A stretch of DNA of 11,591 nucleotides. Source: CALMEH01 sp964548225 (lineage in GTDB: Bacteria; Acidobacteriota; Blastocatellia; Pyrinomonadales; Pyrinomonadaceae). This document shows positions 1 through 8,199 of the stretch, in pieces. The DNA lies in assembly GCA_964548225.1 (NCBI GenBank), contig CAZJQP010000117.1:1-11591 (forward strand), in the 5' to 3' direction. A program made the translations under genes and the position numbers. Numbering within the stretch: the first letter of the stretch is position 1; every line of letters begins with the position of its first letter. Below the pieces are notes generated by a model. The model saw only the letters and a list, made by a program, of their open reading frames with translations, was not told the origin of the DNA and made no database searches.

Positions 1-2
1 AT

Positions 3-1565
3 TACTTTCATTCCCCCATTCTAGCAGAGTTTCTATTTCTGTCTTGGTATAATTTGACCTTGAATCTCGGCGTTCGTTATGAAACAGCCAATGTTCCGTT
101 CGGATTTTTCGGCGTGAATGATCCGGTTCAAAACGCCGCATTGATTCCGCGTCCGGTCGTCCGCGATAAAAACAATTTCGCACCGATTTTCGGGTTTGCC
201 TACAGTCCGAACTTCAAAAGCGGAATCGGCGGTTTTCTTTTCGGCGAAGGTTTAAGTTCGATTCGCGGCGGTTTCCGCACGGCTTACGATGTTCTTTTCT
301 ATAACATTTTAGTCGTTAATGCCGGAAACTTCCCGTTCACAACTTCATCTGTTGCAACCAATGTTTTGGATGTTTATCCGAATATTGCTCCGGCAACCGC
401 GCCGACATTGAACCTTCTGAATGCTTGGGTTAATTCGCCGACAGATTTGAAAAATCCTGAATCGTATCTTTACAGCTTGAGTTTTCAACGCGAATTTGCC
501 AAACAATTCGTGATGGAAATTGGTTATACGGGAAGCCGCTCAATAAATCAAATCAATCAAGAGCAGGCAAATCCGCCGACTTTAACACAGGCGCAAGTCA
601 ATAATGTGATTACGGCGCGAAACAACGGACCTAACGGTGCCGGTCAATTTACTTGTCCGCTTCTTGGAAATTTGGTAACAAACGTCGCGGATTGTGCGGG
701 TTCAGCACAAAGCCGTCGGATTTTCCCGCAATGGGGCGCACGAACTTTAATTTCTTCCAATGCTCAAGCAACGTATAATGCGGGCTACATTTCGCTGAAA
801 AAACGATTTGCAAACAATCTTTTGTTTGACGTGGCTTATACTTTCAGCAAATTGATGAGTAACAACGATGAATCATTGGGCGTTGCCGCAATTACCGGCG
901 GTTCATCGCAAGTTCCACAAGACTTTTTCAATTATGCTTCAGAAAAAAGTCTTTCGGCTTTCGACCGCACACACCGTTTTGTCATCAACTACGTTTATGA
1001 AATTCCACTTCCGGGATTTATGAAACGTAACTCCTTTGCTAAATCGCTTTTGGGCGGATTTCAAATTTCGGGAATCACTGCTTATCAATCAGGTCAACCG
1101 TTCACGATTTTGACGGGTATTGACTCGAATGGTAACGGAACAGCAGGAAGCGACCGCCCGAATTGGAATCCGAACGGCATCTTGCAACTCGATCCGGTTA
1201 CGGGAAATTGGCGAACTTTTACCAGTCCGTTAGTCGGCGGCGTTTTTGTAACACCGCTTACAGGAGCGAACAATCTTTCGGGAACTCCGTTAGCAAACTC
1301 GCAATTTGGCGGCGGCAATTTAGGTAAAAACACTTTCCGTGCGCCGGGATTCTGGAACTCGGACATCAGCCTTTTGAAGCGTTTCGAACTGCCCTGGGGC
1401 GGCGAAAACAAACACCGCTTCCAAATCCGTGCTGACTTCCTAAATGCGTTCAACCAAGACAACTACGGTCGTCCCGTTAATGTGATGACGAGTGTTGACT
1501 TCGGTAAGAACTTGAATAACTGGGGCAACCGCTCGATTACGCTTAGTGCGAAATATGTTTTTTAA
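3..1565 (+). CDS. TonB-dependent receptor, Oar-like beta-barrel, C-terminal part (5' partial)
   Basis: This is the outer-membrane beta-barrel portion of a large TonB-dependent receptor of the CarboxypepD_reg/Oar-like type, which in acidobacteria is presumed to import oligosaccharides, peptides or chelates. Seen: 'LTLNLGVRYE' at the start of the recognisable part, then 'IGYTGSRS', 'AYTFSKLMS', 'FDRTHRFVINYVYEIP', 'GGFQISGITAYQSGQPF', 'FRAPGFWNSDISLLKRF' and 'RADFLNAFNQDNYGRPV'. It ends in 'SITLSAKYVF', a terminal phenylalanine strand typical of barrels folded by the BAM complex. Full members run to about 1000-1200 residues with a carboxypeptidase-like domain and plug, so the N-terminal half is missing. 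The frame is open back to base 3, so no real start is visible; the TTG at 54 is only an internal leucine codon. The roughly 17 residues before 'LTLNLG' do not resemble the usual strand ending in 'QDxW', so a junction or rearrangement near base 50 is possible. Confidence 0.88.
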   Translation, partial: YFHSPILAEFLFLSWYNLTLNLGVRYETANVPFGFFGVNDPVQNAALIPRPVVRDKNNFAPIFGFAYSPNFKSGIGGFLFGEGLSSIRGGFRTAYDVLFYNILVVNAGNFPFTTSSVATNVLDVYPNIAPATAPTLNLLNAWVNSPTDLKNPESYLYSLSFQREFAKQFVMEIGYTGSRSINQINQEQANPPTLTQAQVNNVITARNNGPNGAGQFTCPLLGNLVTNVADCAGSAQSRRIFPQWGARTLISSNAQATYNAGYISLKKRFANNLLFDVAYTFSKLMSNNDESLGVAAITGGSSQVPQDFFNYASEKSLSAFDRTHRFVINYVYEIPLPGFMKRNSFAKSLLGGFQISGITAYQSGQPFTILTGIDSNGNGTAGSDRPNWNPNGILQLDPVTGNWRTFTSPLVGGVFVTPLTGANNLSGTPLANSQFGGGNLGKNTFRAPGFWNSDISLLKRFELPWGGENKHRFQIRADFLNAFNQDNYGRPVNVMTSVDFGKNLNNWGNRSITLSAKYVF

Positions 1566-1599
1566 CAAATAACTTCTACTTTTTTGGTAGAACCTGATT

Positions 1600-1650
1600 G
1601 ATAGCAAAAAGATAAAATCAATTTTATCTTTTTGCTATCTTTTTTGTTTT
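1600..1650 (+). terminator. Rho-independent terminator after the receptor gene
   Basis: A perfect 19-bp inverted repeat (1600-1618 and 1621-1639) with a minimal 2-nt centre is followed at once by a T-rich run (1640-1650). It begins 35 bases after the receptor stop codon. A smaller hairpin, ttctac/gtagaa (1574-1579 and 1587-1592), lies between the stop and the terminator. The stem is AT-rich but very long, and the arrangement is textbook for intrinsic termination on the plus strand. Confidence 0.85.
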
Positions 1651-1948
1651 TATAAGGTTCCTTTTCTGTGCCGCTCAGTAATGAACGGGAATTGATATTT
1701 TAACCTCAGTTCGGAACTGGCGCAGATTTTGAATGAATGTCTGGTAACAGAAGCCTGTGTGTTAGCAAGCGAGGACTCGTGCGCTCCAGTCCATATCCCA
1801 AACCGGCGTTATTTTAGGAAATTTAATAAAAATTAAGGGTTTTTAAGGGTTTTTGCGGTAAAAAATTCTTGTTTGCTAATTTTTAAGGTGCTAACATACC
1901 TTCCAAAGTTTCTGCTTTCACTAAATTAAAATTTTCCATTCGACTTGT
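1651..1948. other. Gene-free interval with palindrome, possible dispersed repeat and tandem decamer
   Basis: No coding frame is convincing here. Visible structures are a perfect 13-base palindrome cagttc-g-gaactg (1707-1719); a GC-richer patch around 1741-1793 that stands out from its AT-rich surroundings and looks like a degraded dispersed intergenic repeat; a tandem duplication of aagggttttt (1835-1844 and 1845-1854); and a small inverted repeat aaggt/acctt (1885-1889 and 1898-1902) upstream of the next gene. The promoter of the P-domain/FG-GAP gene must lie here, but I cannot pick out a convincing -35/-10 pair. Calling the patch a repeat family is inference from its look and cannot be tested from one copy. 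Confidence 0.4.
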
Positions 1949-1960
1949 GAGGAGTAAGTT

Positions 1961-4900
1961 ATGTCAAAAAATAGTTTTTTTGCTCGTTTTGCCGCGATTT
2001 TTCAGATTTCGGTTTTTCTTTTCGCGCTTGCACCGAAAACTTCGGCGCAAGATTTTACAGACAAATCCGCGCTGACCGTTTTTTCAAATTCTGCGCCGAT
2101 AACAATTAACACGACTTCGGGTTTGACTGCGCCGACACCGGCATCGGTTTATCCTTCGCCGATAAATGTTTCGGGAATGAGCGGAAATATTACAAAGGTT
2201 GAAGTTACGCTCAGAGGCGTGTCGCATACGTTAAATCAAATGGATTTTCTGCTGGTCAGCCCGACCGGAGCAAAATATATTTTTCTTTCGGATGCAAATA
2301 CACAAGGATTAGGCGACAATTTTTACACATTTTCCGACTCCGGAACAACAACACTTACTAACGGAAATCCTAATTCTTCGGCATCGGGAATTTATCTGCC
2401 GACTGATGTAAATAGCGGCACGGACACATTTCCCGCTCCTGCGCCTGCCGCACCTTACAATTTTCCGCCGGGCGCAACATTTGCCGCTACTTTTAATGGC
2501 GCAAGTCCGAACGGAACGTGGAATCTTTACGCCGTTGACGACACTTTATCTTCGCCCGGAAGTATTATTTCCGGCTGGTCTCTGAATATTACAACCGATG
2601 GCGCACCACAGACTTTTACAAATCCGAATAATATTTCTTTTAATGACATCATTGCACCTGCTTCGCCTTACGGTTCGGTCATCAATGTTTCTGGGCAAAC
2701 GGGCGTGATTTCCGATATAAATGTTACGTTAACAGGTTATTCGCATATTGACACAGGCAATGTTGATGTTTTGCTTGTCAGCCCCAATGGAAAAAGTTTG
2801 GTTTTAATGTCTGATGTAAGCAGCACAGCCAACAATGTTAATCTGACTTTTGATGATGCGGCAACGTCAACAATAAATGTCAGCCCAATTGTTTCGGGAA
2901 CATATAGACCAACGGATAATTTCGGTGAAACAGATTTTTTTCCATCGCCCGCGCCGCTTCCGCCATATTTTCAAAGCAATTCCCCGCTGAATAATTTTAA
3001 TGGGTTAAGTCCGAACGGCGAATGGCGGCTTTTTGTGGTTGACGATGCACAAAACAACGCCGGTTCGATTTCGGGCGGTTGGAGTATTGATATTACGACC
3101 GTGCCGCCACCGCCTGTGCCGCCGCTGAGTTGTTCGGGTCCGAGCTTTTTCCCTTCAAATTTCTCTGCGGGAGCAAACCCGACAAATCTGGCGGTTGCTG
3201 ATTTTAACAACGACAACAACGCCGATGTTGCCGTTACGAATCAGGCTTCAAACGATGTTTCGATTCTTTTGGGCAACGGCAACGGCACGCTCGGAGCGCA
3301 AACTTTGTTTCCCGCCGGAAGTGCGCCGTATTCGATTGTCGCGGGAAAATTTAACGCCGACAACAATTTCGATTTGGCGGTTGCCAACACCAATTCAAAC
3401 AATGTTTCGATTCTGCTTGGCAACGGCAACGGAACTTTTTCCGCGCCGACAAATTTTCCTGCCGGAGTGAACCCGATTTCGATTGCTTCCGCCGATTTTA
3501 ACAACGATATGAAAGCGGATTTGGCGATTGCGAATTTCGGCGGATTTTTCTTCGGCACGGTTTCGATTCTGCTCGGCAACGGGACAGGCGGATTTACTGC
3601 CGGAACGCCCGTTCGCACACGCACACAGCCTTCGTTTGTCGCAACCGCAAATTACAACGGCGACGGCAATCAGGATTTAATCGTTACGAGTTTCGGCGCA
3701 GACAGCGTTTCGACTTTTTCGGGTGTCGGCAACGGAACTTTTCTGTTAAGACAAAATCTGGCAACAAATGCGGGTCCGGTTTCTATCGAAGTCGCCGATT
3801 TCGGCACCGACGGTTTTCTCGATTTTGCGGTTGCCAATTATAACTCCGATAATGTCAGATTTTATACCGGCAACGGCACGGGCGATTTTACGTCCAGCGG
3901 TAATCAGGCAGTCGGCACAAACCCGATTTCGGTAACTTCCGGCGATTATACTTCGACCGGCACAAAAACGATTGCCACTGCTTTGAGCGGCGGAAATTCG
4001 GTTAATGTTCTTTCAAACAATGTTTCCGTCGGACTATTTCCGAACGCTGTCGAAACCGCCGATTTCAACAACGACGGCAAACCCGATATGATTTCGGCAA
4101 ACTCCGGCTCGAATGATGTTTCGGTGATGATTAACAGTTGTTTTGCGGCAAAAGGGCATTTATTTGACTACAACGGCGACCGCAAAACCGATTATTCGAT
4201 TTTCCGTCCGTCAAATACGACATATTTTATCCAATCGCTTAATGGAGGTAATGCCTTGCAGACGTTTGGGCGTGCGACTGACACGCTTGTTCCGGCTGAT
4301 TACAATGGCGACCGTCGCACCGATATTGCCTATTATCGTCCCGAAAACGGCTTATGGTTTGTGGGACCGGGGTTTTACTATTTGAACTTTGGTCTGCCCG
4401 AAGACATTCCCGTTCCGGCAGATTTCGATGGCGATGCGAAAGCCGATTTAGCGGTTTTTCGTCCGTCAAACGGAAGTTGGTATTTTCGGCGCAGTTCGGA
4501 TAACGCAGAGCCGATTATCCAATTCGGGATGAGCGGCGATAAACCTGTGGCGGCGGATTTTGACGGCGACGACAAAGCGGATTTAGCGGTTTTCCGCCCT
4601 TCAAACGGTGTTTGGTATATTTTGCGCTCATCGGATATGCAGGTTTCGATTCAGCAATTCGGCATCGCAGAAGATAAAACGGTTGTCGCCGATTACGACG
4701 GCGACGGCAAACAGGACATTGCCGTTTGGCGACCTTCGACGAGCGTTTTTTACGTTTTGCGTTCTTCGGACAATGGTTTCAGCGCGGTTGCGTGGGGCGT
4801 GCCGACGGATTTGCCCGTCATCGGCGATTATGACGGCGACGGCAAATTCGATTACGCCGTTTGGCGACCGAGCGACCGAAATTGGTATATCCGCAAAAGT

Positions 4901-4975
4901 TCCGACGGCGGCGCAACGGTTTTCCAATATGGATTATCAACCGACATTCCGCTTCCGAATGCCTTTGTTCGATAA
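1961..4975 (+). CDS. Secreted P-domain / FG-GAP (VCBS-type) repeat protein
   Basis: This is a 1004-residue exported protein. A signal peptide is evident (basic start, hydrophobic core about residues 11-25, likely cleavage at TSA|QD near residue 29). Two proprotein-convertase P-domain-like jelly rolls follow (about 45-212 and 225-380), each with 'VDVLLVSP/MDFLLVSPTG', 'NG.W.L(Y/F).VDD' and 'SGWS.(N/D)ITT' signatures. A proline-rich linker with one cysteine (about 381-393) leads to seven FG-GAP repeats (about 400-727, e.g. 'ADFNNDNNADVAV', 'VSILLGNGNGTF') and then six longer repeats (about 735-1000) built on 'D(Y/F)(D/N)GD.K.D.A(V/Y)(F/W)RPS'. The Dx(D/N)GDxxxD loops are calcium-binding in FG-GAP propellers. 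TGAGGAG six bases before ATG fixes the start. No catalytic residues, PEP-CTERM, type IX sorting tail or membrane anchor are seen. The likely role is surface or extracellular adhesion or carbohydrate/protein binding; the substrate is unknown. Confidence 0.9.
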   Translation: MSKNSFFARFAAIFQISVFLFALAPKTSAQDFTDKSALTVFSNSAPITINTTSGLTAPTPASVYPSPINVSGMSGNITKVEVTLRGVSHTLNQMDFLLVSPTGAKYIFLSDANTQGLGDNFYTFSDSGTTTLTNGNPNSSASGIYLPTDVNSGTDTFPAPAPAAPYNFPPGATFAATFNGASPNGTWNLYAVDDTLSSPGSIISGWSLNITTDGAPQTFTNPNNISFNDIIAPASPYGSVINVSGQTGVISDINVTLTGYSHIDTGNVDVLLVSPNGKSLVLMSDVSSTANNVNLTFDDAATSTINVSPIVSGTYRPTDNFGETDFFPSPAPLPPYFQSNSPLNNFNGLSPNGEWRLFVVDDAQNNAGSISGGWSIDITTVPPPPVPPLSCSGPSFFPSNFSAGANPTNLAVADFNNDNNADVAVTNQASNDVSILLGNGNGTLGAQTLFPAGSAPYSIVAGKFNADNNFDLAVANTNSNNVSILLGNGNGTFSAPTNFPAGVNPISIASADFNNDMKADLAIANFGGFFFGTVSILLGNGTGGFTAGTPVRTRTQPSFVATANYNGDGNQDLIVTSFGADSVSTFSGVGNGTFLLRQNLATNAGPVSIEVADFGTDGFLDFAVANYNSDNVRFYTGNGTGDFTSSGNQAVGTNPISVTSGDYTSTGTKTIATALSGGNSVNVLSNNVSVGLFPNAVETADFNNDGKPDMISANSGSNDVSVMINSCFAAKGHLFDYNGDRKTDYSIFRPSNTTYFIQSLNGGNALQTFGRATDTLVPADYNGDRRTDIAYYRPENGLWFVGPGFYYLNFGLPEDIPVPADFDGDAKADLAVFRPSNGSWYFRRSSDNAEPIIQFGMSGDKPVAADFDGDDKADLAVFRPSNGVWYILRSSDMQVSIQQFGIAEDKTVVADYDGDGKQDIAVWRPSTSVFYVLRSSDNGFSAVAWGVPTDLPVIGDYDGDGKFDYAVWRPSDRNWYIRKSSDGGATVFQYGLSTDIPLPNAFVR

Positions 4976-4977
4976 AA

Positions 4978-5116
4978 GTCCTGAGTTCCAACTTCAGTTG
5001 GCGCAACCGCGAGCGGAGCGAGGCGTTTGCTTCACATTGGCAAACGCGAATTTTAATCAGTGCAAAAACCGCTTCGCTTCGCTGGCGGTTTGCCAACTAA
5101 AGTTGGAACTCAGAAC
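4978..5116. repeat. Long imperfect foldback element between convergent genes
   Basis: The outer arms (4981-5002 and 5092-5113) are 22-bp inverted repeats with one mismatch, and two of the next three bases outward also pair. The inner sequence continues to pair imperfectly (about 5003-5030 with 5063-5091), giving arms of about 50 nt around a centre that can form its own 8-bp hairpin (gcgtttgc 5023-5030, gcaaacgc 5040-5047). An alternative 7-bp hairpin is aaaccgc/gcggttt (5066-5072, 5085-5091). It lies six bases after the P-domain gene and supplies the last codons and stop of the convergent response regulator. It looks like a REP/MITE-type intergenic element and could block readthrough in both directions, although neither side has a clear U-tract. 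Confidence 0.75.
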
Positions 5117-5810
5117 TATTTACGAATCTATAACCGACACCGCGCACGGTTTGGAGAATTTTCGGTTTTGTCGGTGCGTCTTCGAGAAGTTTGCGAAGAC
5201 GGACGATGAAATTGTCAATCGCCCGTGTATCAGTGTCTTCATGCAACTCCCAAACTTCTTCTAAAATCGTCTTGCGCGAAACGGCTTGTCCTTCGTGTTC
5301 AATCAGATAACGAAGAAGTTTGGCTTCCATTAGAGTCAGATGAACAGTTTCCTCTCTGCTTTCCAGTTCGAGATTTCCGAAATCAATCGTCTTGCCGTTG
5401 ATAATAAAAATCTCCTTTGAAATTGGCGTTTTCGACTCTTTTTGAAACCATTCGCGCCGTCTTAACAAACCGTTCAAACGCGCCGAAAAAATCGCCAAAT
5501 CAAACGGTTTCGGCAGATAATCGTCTGCGCCCGCTTCAAATCCTTGCAAAACGTCTTCAGGTTTTCCGAGCGCGGTCAACATCAAAATCGGTGTGTAATT
5601 TTCTGCCTCGCGCAAGGTTTTAGCAACTTCAAAGCCACTCATTTTCGGCATCATCACATCCAAAACAATTGCATCGAATTGCGAGTTTTCAATCGCTTCC
5701 AAAGCTGCCCTACCATCGTAGGCATTTTCAACTTCAAAGCCGTCTGCTTCCAAATTAAACCGCAAACCGTCTGCAAGATGTTGTTCGTCTTCGACAATTA
5801 AAATTTTCAT
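5097..5810 (-). CDS. OmpR/PhoB-family response regulator
   Basis: This 237-residue cytoplasmic transcription factor is phosphorylated by a sensor kinase, almost certainly the product of the gene just upstream. The receiver domain (about 1-118) has the acidic pair E7-D8, phospho-acceptor D51 in 'IVLDVMMPKMSGFE', T79 and K101 in 'DDYLPKPF', so it should be catalytically complete. The winged-helix effector domain (about 135-232) shows 'LTLMEAKLLRYLIEHEG', the recognition-helix region 'DTRAIDNFIVRLRKLLE' and the final 'TVRGVGYRF'. The tail after this motif (VNSSEFQL) is not typical; its last five residues and the stop are encoded by the arm of the foldback element at 4978-5116. The ATG is 67 bases from the kinase stop, with no Shine-Dalgarno visible; the upstream bases belong to a second foldback. 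It probably activates or represses neighbouring genes such as the desaturase (inference). Confidence 0.93.
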   Translation of the reverse strand: MKILIVEDEQHLADGLRFNLEADGFEVENAYDGRAALEAIENSQFDAIVLDVMMPKMSGFEVAKTLREAENYTPILMLTALGKPEDVLQGFEAGADDYLPKPFDLAIFSARLNGLLRRREWFQKESKTPISKEIFIINGKTIDFGNLELESREETVHLTLMEAKLLRYLIEHEGQAVSRKTILEEVWELHEDTDTRAIDNFIVRLRKLLEDAPTKPKILQTVRGVGYRFVNSSEFQL

Positions 5811-5817
5811 AGTGTTA

Positions 5818-5889
5818 GTTAGTCGTTAGTTGTTCGTAGTTAGTTGCAAAGAAGACTTTGCAACTAACTACGAACAACTAACGACTAAC
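5818..5889. repeat. Perfect 34-bp inverted repeat between kinase and regulator genes
   Basis: The arms at 5818-5851 and 5856-5889 are perfectly complementary, with a 4-base centre. They are built of GTTAGT/CGTTAGT-like units, so the sequence is also internally repetitive. The kinase stop codon (5878-5880) and its last three codons lie in one arm, and the other arm ends seven bases before the regulator ATG, leaving no room for a normal Shine-Dalgarno. In RNA it would form an exceptionally stable hairpin between two genes expected to be co-transcribed. It could protect upstream mRNA from 3' exonucleases, attenuate regulator expression, or be an inserted palindromic element. Confidence 0.9.
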
Positions 5890-6771
5890 AATTTTAGGCA
5901 ACTGCACAAAAAACGTGCTTCCTTTTCCTTCGCCTTTGCTGTCAGCGCGAACCTTTCCGCCGTGTTTTTTGATAATTGATTGGACAATAAAAAGTCCGAG
6001 ACCTGTGCCTTTTTTTTCCTGTGTTTCAAGATTAGCAACACGATAAAATCGCTTAAAAATTCGTTTAAGTTCAGCGGCGTTCAAGCCGATGCCGTTGTCT
6101 TTGATGAAGATTTCAACCTTTTTTTCGCTCGTGTTTTTGATACGAACAGAAATTTTCGGCGTGTCGTTGGAATATTTTACGGCGTTATCGAGCAGGTTTA
6201 TAAAAACAGTTTGGAGTTCGGTTTTATCGCCTGAAATTAAAACTTTATCGCTCGATTCGGAAAATTTTACCGCGTTTCCATCGAGATTATAGCGGGTTTT
6301 CACGATATTTATTGATTCGGCTAAAAACGAATTCAATTCAATTTCCGAGACGTTCAACTGCCTCTGATTTTCGCGTGTCCGGCTGGCTTGTAAAACCTGT
6401 TCGACGGTTGTCAGAAGACGATTGCTGTCGGCGAGCATTATGTCGTAAAACTCTTTTTTTTTGACTTCCGCAACATCACGTGTTTTCAAGGTTTCGAGAT
6501 AAAGTTTAATCGAAGCAATCGGCGTTTTGAGTTCGTGCGTCATCGCATTAAGAAAAGCACCTTGCTGTTCATTGCGGCGAATTTCGCGCACAAGAAAAAT
6601 CATATTCAAAATCAAACCCGTAATAATCAGCGCGAAAAAAACGATGCCCAAAACCATCAAAACGACTTCGCGCAAATTGAGCAAAATCCAACCGATATTC
6701 AACGCAACTGCTAAAATAATCAAACAGATGCCGAAAACTAAGAAAAATATGACAGCTTTTCGACGGCGCAT
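5878..6771 (-). CDS. Membrane sensor histidine kinase with minimal extracytoplasmic part
   Basis: This 297-residue kinase is the probable partner of the adjacent OmpR-type regulator. Two hydrophobic helices (about 7-31 and 36-62) are joined by only a few residues (NLRE), so there is no periplasmic sensor domain and no HAMP or PAS domain. The HisKA H-box is 'FLNAMTHELKTPIAS' with H79 as phosphorylation site. The HATPase core has the N-box 'INLLDNAVKYS' (N196), G1 'DNGIG' (225-229), an F-box-like 'RFYRV' and G2 'GTGLGL' (255-260), so all catalytic boxes are present. The hairpin-like membrane anchor fits intramembrane-sensing kinases, which detect bilayer state or a membrane partner. The start at 6771 lacks a Shine-Dalgarno (A-rich leader only). 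The gene sits 73 bases after the desaturase stop on the same strand, so co-transcription is plausible. Its last three codons fall inside the 5818-5889 inverted repeat. Confidence 0.93.
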   Translation of the reverse strand: MRRRKAVIFFLVFGICLIILAVALNIGWILLNLREVVLMVLGIVFFALIITGLILNMIFLVREIRRNEQQGAFLNAMTHELKTPIASIKLYLETLKTRDVAEVKKKEFYDIMLADSNRLLTTVEQVLQASRTRENQRQLNVSEIELNSFLAESINIVKTRYNLDGNAVKFSESSDKVLISGDKTELQTVFINLLDNAVKYSNDTPKISVRIKNTSEKKVEIFIKDNGIGLNAAELKRIFKRFYRVANLETQEKKGTGLGLFIVQSIIKKHGGKVRADSKGEGKGSTFFVQLPKIVSR

Positions 6772-6776
6772 TTTTT

Positions 6777-6844
6777 AAAGGGTAAAAGCTAAAGGGTAAA
6801 AGGTAAAGCCATTTCGCTCACTTTTACCTTTTACCCTTTACTTT

Positions 6845-6851
<7 letters not shown>
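6777..6851. repeat. Inverted repeat of AAAGGGTAAAAGGTAAA units between desaturase and kinase genes
   Basis: The arms at 6780-6807 and 6823-6850 match at 25 of 28 positions and contain a perfect 18-bp core; the spacer is 15 bases. The sequence is made of reiterated AAGGGTAAA/AAGGTAAA units. The desaturase stop codon (6845-6847) lies in one arm and the kinase ATG follows the other closely. It is analogous in position to the foldbacks at 4978-5116 and 5818-5889 but unrelated in sequence. Confidence 0.85.
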
Positions 6852-7726
<875 letters not shown>

Positions 7727-8199
7727 AAAAATTTCCTCAAATCGCTAGAGTTTTTGGCGAAAGAATTACGCCTGATTTAAGGCTAACAGGTTTTTATGCT
7801 TATAATTGTAAGATTTTTGTAATTTGATATTGTTACTTCTGATGCGTGAGTGTGCAAAGGTCAGAAATTACTTGGACAAGATAGCTGTTGCTAAGTGTGG
7901 CGATGTTCGCTCACGCATTGAACGGCAAAAAGTAATGACACAACTTAGACACACCGGCAAAGCGAAAACCTACGAACTTTTATTTTTTTGATAAGGTTCG
8001 TAGGTTTTCGTTTTGATGTTTTGTTTAACAATTTCGTCTGAATTTTCCGATTTTGTGTCTGCATCGCTTCCGAGCCGGAGCGGTGAAGCGTCAAAAACGG
8101 CGAATTTTCTGAAAAAGTGTTAAACATTTTCCGTGATTCGACGGCGGAAATTTCGCAAGCTGAATCACAAAATCTATTTCTTGGAGATGAAAAAAAACT
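7727..8199. other. Gene-free, hairpin-rich interval between the desaturase and the accessory block
   Basis: I see no convincing gene in this 473-base stretch. The desaturase promoter must lie at its left end on the minus strand; AT-rich sequence with TATAAG-like hexamers around 7800 is compatible but not decisive. Inverted repeats include atgcgtgag/ctcacgcat (7842-7850 and 7910-7918), a strong hairpin at 7963-8010, cgcttc/gaagcg (8065-8070 and 8085-8090) and gtgattc/gaatcac (8133-8139 and 8162-8168). It separates the minus-strand chromosomal-looking module from the plus-strand accessory block, so it should contain divergent promoters and perhaps the boundary of an inserted element. Confidence 0.5.
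7963..8010. repeat. 15-bp perfect hairpin, possible terminator
   Basis: The arms cgaaaacctacgaac (7963-7977) and its exact complement (7996-8010) surround an 18-nt T-rich loop, followed by ttttgatgttttg. The shape resembles a plus-strand intrinsic terminator, although no plus-strand gene precedes it. It may instead end a short untranslated RNA or mark an element boundary. Confidence 0.6.

Noticed and set aside
41..60. TATAAT with nearby TTGACC as a promoter and TTG start for the receptor fragment
   Set aside because: TATAAT (48-53) lies directly before the fragment, but TTGACC (54-59) is downstream of it, not a -35 box, and there is no ribosome site. The downstream sequence is the middle of a barrel protein, so a genuine start here is unlikely.
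4608..5264. 218-codon plus-strand open frame
   Set aside because: It is out of frame with the FG-GAP repeats, crosses the foldback element and enters the antisense of the regulator gene. Its repeats are only echoes of the FG-GAP coding repeats.
5097..6771. DesK/DesR orthologues
   Set aside because: The kinase has a HisKA H-box (HELKTP) and the regulator a winged-helix domain, while DesK/DesR are HisKA_3/NarL types. Only the circuit logic is similar, so no des gene symbols are given.
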